This document shows positions 21,346-21,794 of a stretch of DNA of 21,794 nt, in pieces; the first letter of the stretch is position 1; the number at the start of each line of letters is the position of its first letter. The DNA is taken from positions 1-21,794 of the forward strand of contig DGOW01000093.1 in assembly GCA_002390225.1 (NCBI GenBank), read 5' to 3'. The DNA is from Gemmatimonadales bacterium UBA4456 (lineage in GTDB: Bacteria > Gemmatimonadota > Gemmatimonadetes > Longimicrobiales > Gaopeijiaceae). A model generated the notes under the pieces. That model saw only the letters and a program-made list of their open reading frames with translations, had not been told where the DNA came from and did no database searches. Made by a program: the position numbers and the translations under genes.

Positions 21346-21794
21346 TCAGTTGGTGGTCGATGCGTAAGCGGGCGAGTCGGTGAGAACCAGCGACTCCTCC
21401 TGATCGGCCGAAGCCGTCAGAAGGGTCGGAAGCTGGCGTCGCCGATCTACAACGTGCTTCGACCCGGGAAGAGACTTGGCATACGACTTCATCTCGGCGG
21501 CGAGCTCGCTGATCTGCCCGATGTGGTCAAAGTTCTGGACCTGGTTGGTGACGACACCGATGGACAGCGCCATGATGTGAATTCGGTGGATATTCCCACG
21601 CCGGTCCTTGCCGAGGAGGAAACCGGCCTTGCGATCCTCCTCCGTGTACTGATAGGGAATCAGCTCGTCGAACAGCTGAATGATCTCCTCGCACATAGCC
21701 TCGAGGTCGTCGACCGGAAGGTTGAAGATGAAGTCACCGCCGCCGATATGTCCGACGAAGCCGCCCACAGCGAGCCCCCGGACCACGTCTCTCA
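21346..21794 (-). CDS. GGDEF-domain protein with degenerate signature, C-terminal part only
   Basis: The frame is open from the window edge, so the N-terminus is missing. Visible is the end of a GGDEF domain: FVGHIGGGDFIFNLP, then a helix (LEAMCEEIIQLFDELIPYQY), the LLGKDRRGNIHRIHIMALSIGVVTN strand region and the ISELAAEMKSYAKSLPGSKHVVDRR helix. Active diguanylate cyclases read GG(D/E)EF; here it is GGGDF, so the residue at position 3, a metal ligand, is Gly and position 4 is Asp. Cyclase activity is therefore doubtful and a c-di-GMP or GTP sensor role is more plausible. The tail after about residue 115 is poorly conserved. The N-terminal partner domain, likely a sensor or receiver, is not visible. 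A GTG at 21786 is in frame but is internal to the domain, not the real start. Confidence 0.8.
   Translation of the reverse strand, partial: RDVVRGLAVGGFVGHIGGGDFIFNLPVDDLEAMCEEIIQLFDELIPYQYTEEDRKAGFLLGKDRRGNIHRIHIMALSIGVVTNQVQNFDHIGQISELAAEMKSYAKSLPGSKHVVDRRRQLPTLLTASADQEESLVLTDSPAYASTTN

Noticed and set aside
1..21794. Search for CRISPR arrays, tRNAs, insertion sequences, defence genes or prophage signs
   Set aside because: No direct-repeat arrays, terminal inverted repeats, transposase motifs or tRNA-like cloverleaf were recognised; the window looks like stable chromosomal core.

Overview
The window is a gene-dense, GC-rich stretch in which every supported gene lies on the minus strand, so the biological order runs from high to low coordinates. 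It encodes lipid A synthesis enzymes, BamA, a Skp/OmpH chaperone and Lol lipoprotein export, so the organism is a diderm with LPS. It also carries an McsA-McsB-ClpC arginine-phosphorylation module and a bacillithiol-type BshC, both best known from Firmicutes. That mix, with an LpxC-FabZ fusion, suggests a Gemmatimonadota-like or other FCB-group bacterium. This placement is inference; no rRNA or marker tree is available here.

Region by region in transcription order: (1) 21794-20827: the C-terminal part of a degenerate GGDEF-domain protein and a zinc-ribbon protein of unknown function. (2) A 148-bp gap with a small hairpin and a possible promoter. (3) 20678-18023: prfB with the classic +1 programmed frameshift, then lysS. 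(4) 18018-16055: a single LolC/E-type permease and its LolD ATPase. (5) 16011-11873: mcsA-mcsB-clpC. (6) 11876-8761: bamA and ompH/skp. (7) 8727-2571: lpxD, a fused lpxC-fabZ, lpxA, a previously overlooked 44-codon membrane-protein gene, lpxB with an apparent CTG start, a DUF374 acyltransferase and lpxK. (8) 2574-1: rlmH, bshC, a small membrane/coiled-coil protein and the first 51 codons of murJ.

Genes are packed very tightly. Six junctions are 4-bp NTGA overlaps, and together they use all four NTG start codons (ATG, GTG, TTG, CTG); another junction is TGATG. The longest gaps after prfB are about 110 bp (bamA/ompH) and 82 bp (lpxD/lpxC). The layout reads as one long, translationally coupled envelope-biogenesis superoperon: lipid A is made by the Lpx enzymes, outer-membrane proteins are chaperoned and inserted by OmpH and BamA, lipoproteins are exported by LolCD, and the peptidoglycan precursor is flipped by MurJ. 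Protein quality control (McsAB/ClpC), translation factors (RF2, LysRS, RlmH) and thiol redox (BshC) are woven in.

The points most worth a second look are the 44-aa membrane protein between lpxA and lpxB, the CTG start of lpxB, the McsAB-ClpC module placed without CtsR inside an outer-membrane operon, the absence of kdtA from the lipid A cluster, and the degenerate GGDEF protein beside the zinc-ribbon protein. No CRISPR array, insertion sequence, tRNA, rRNA or other mobile-element signature was seen.
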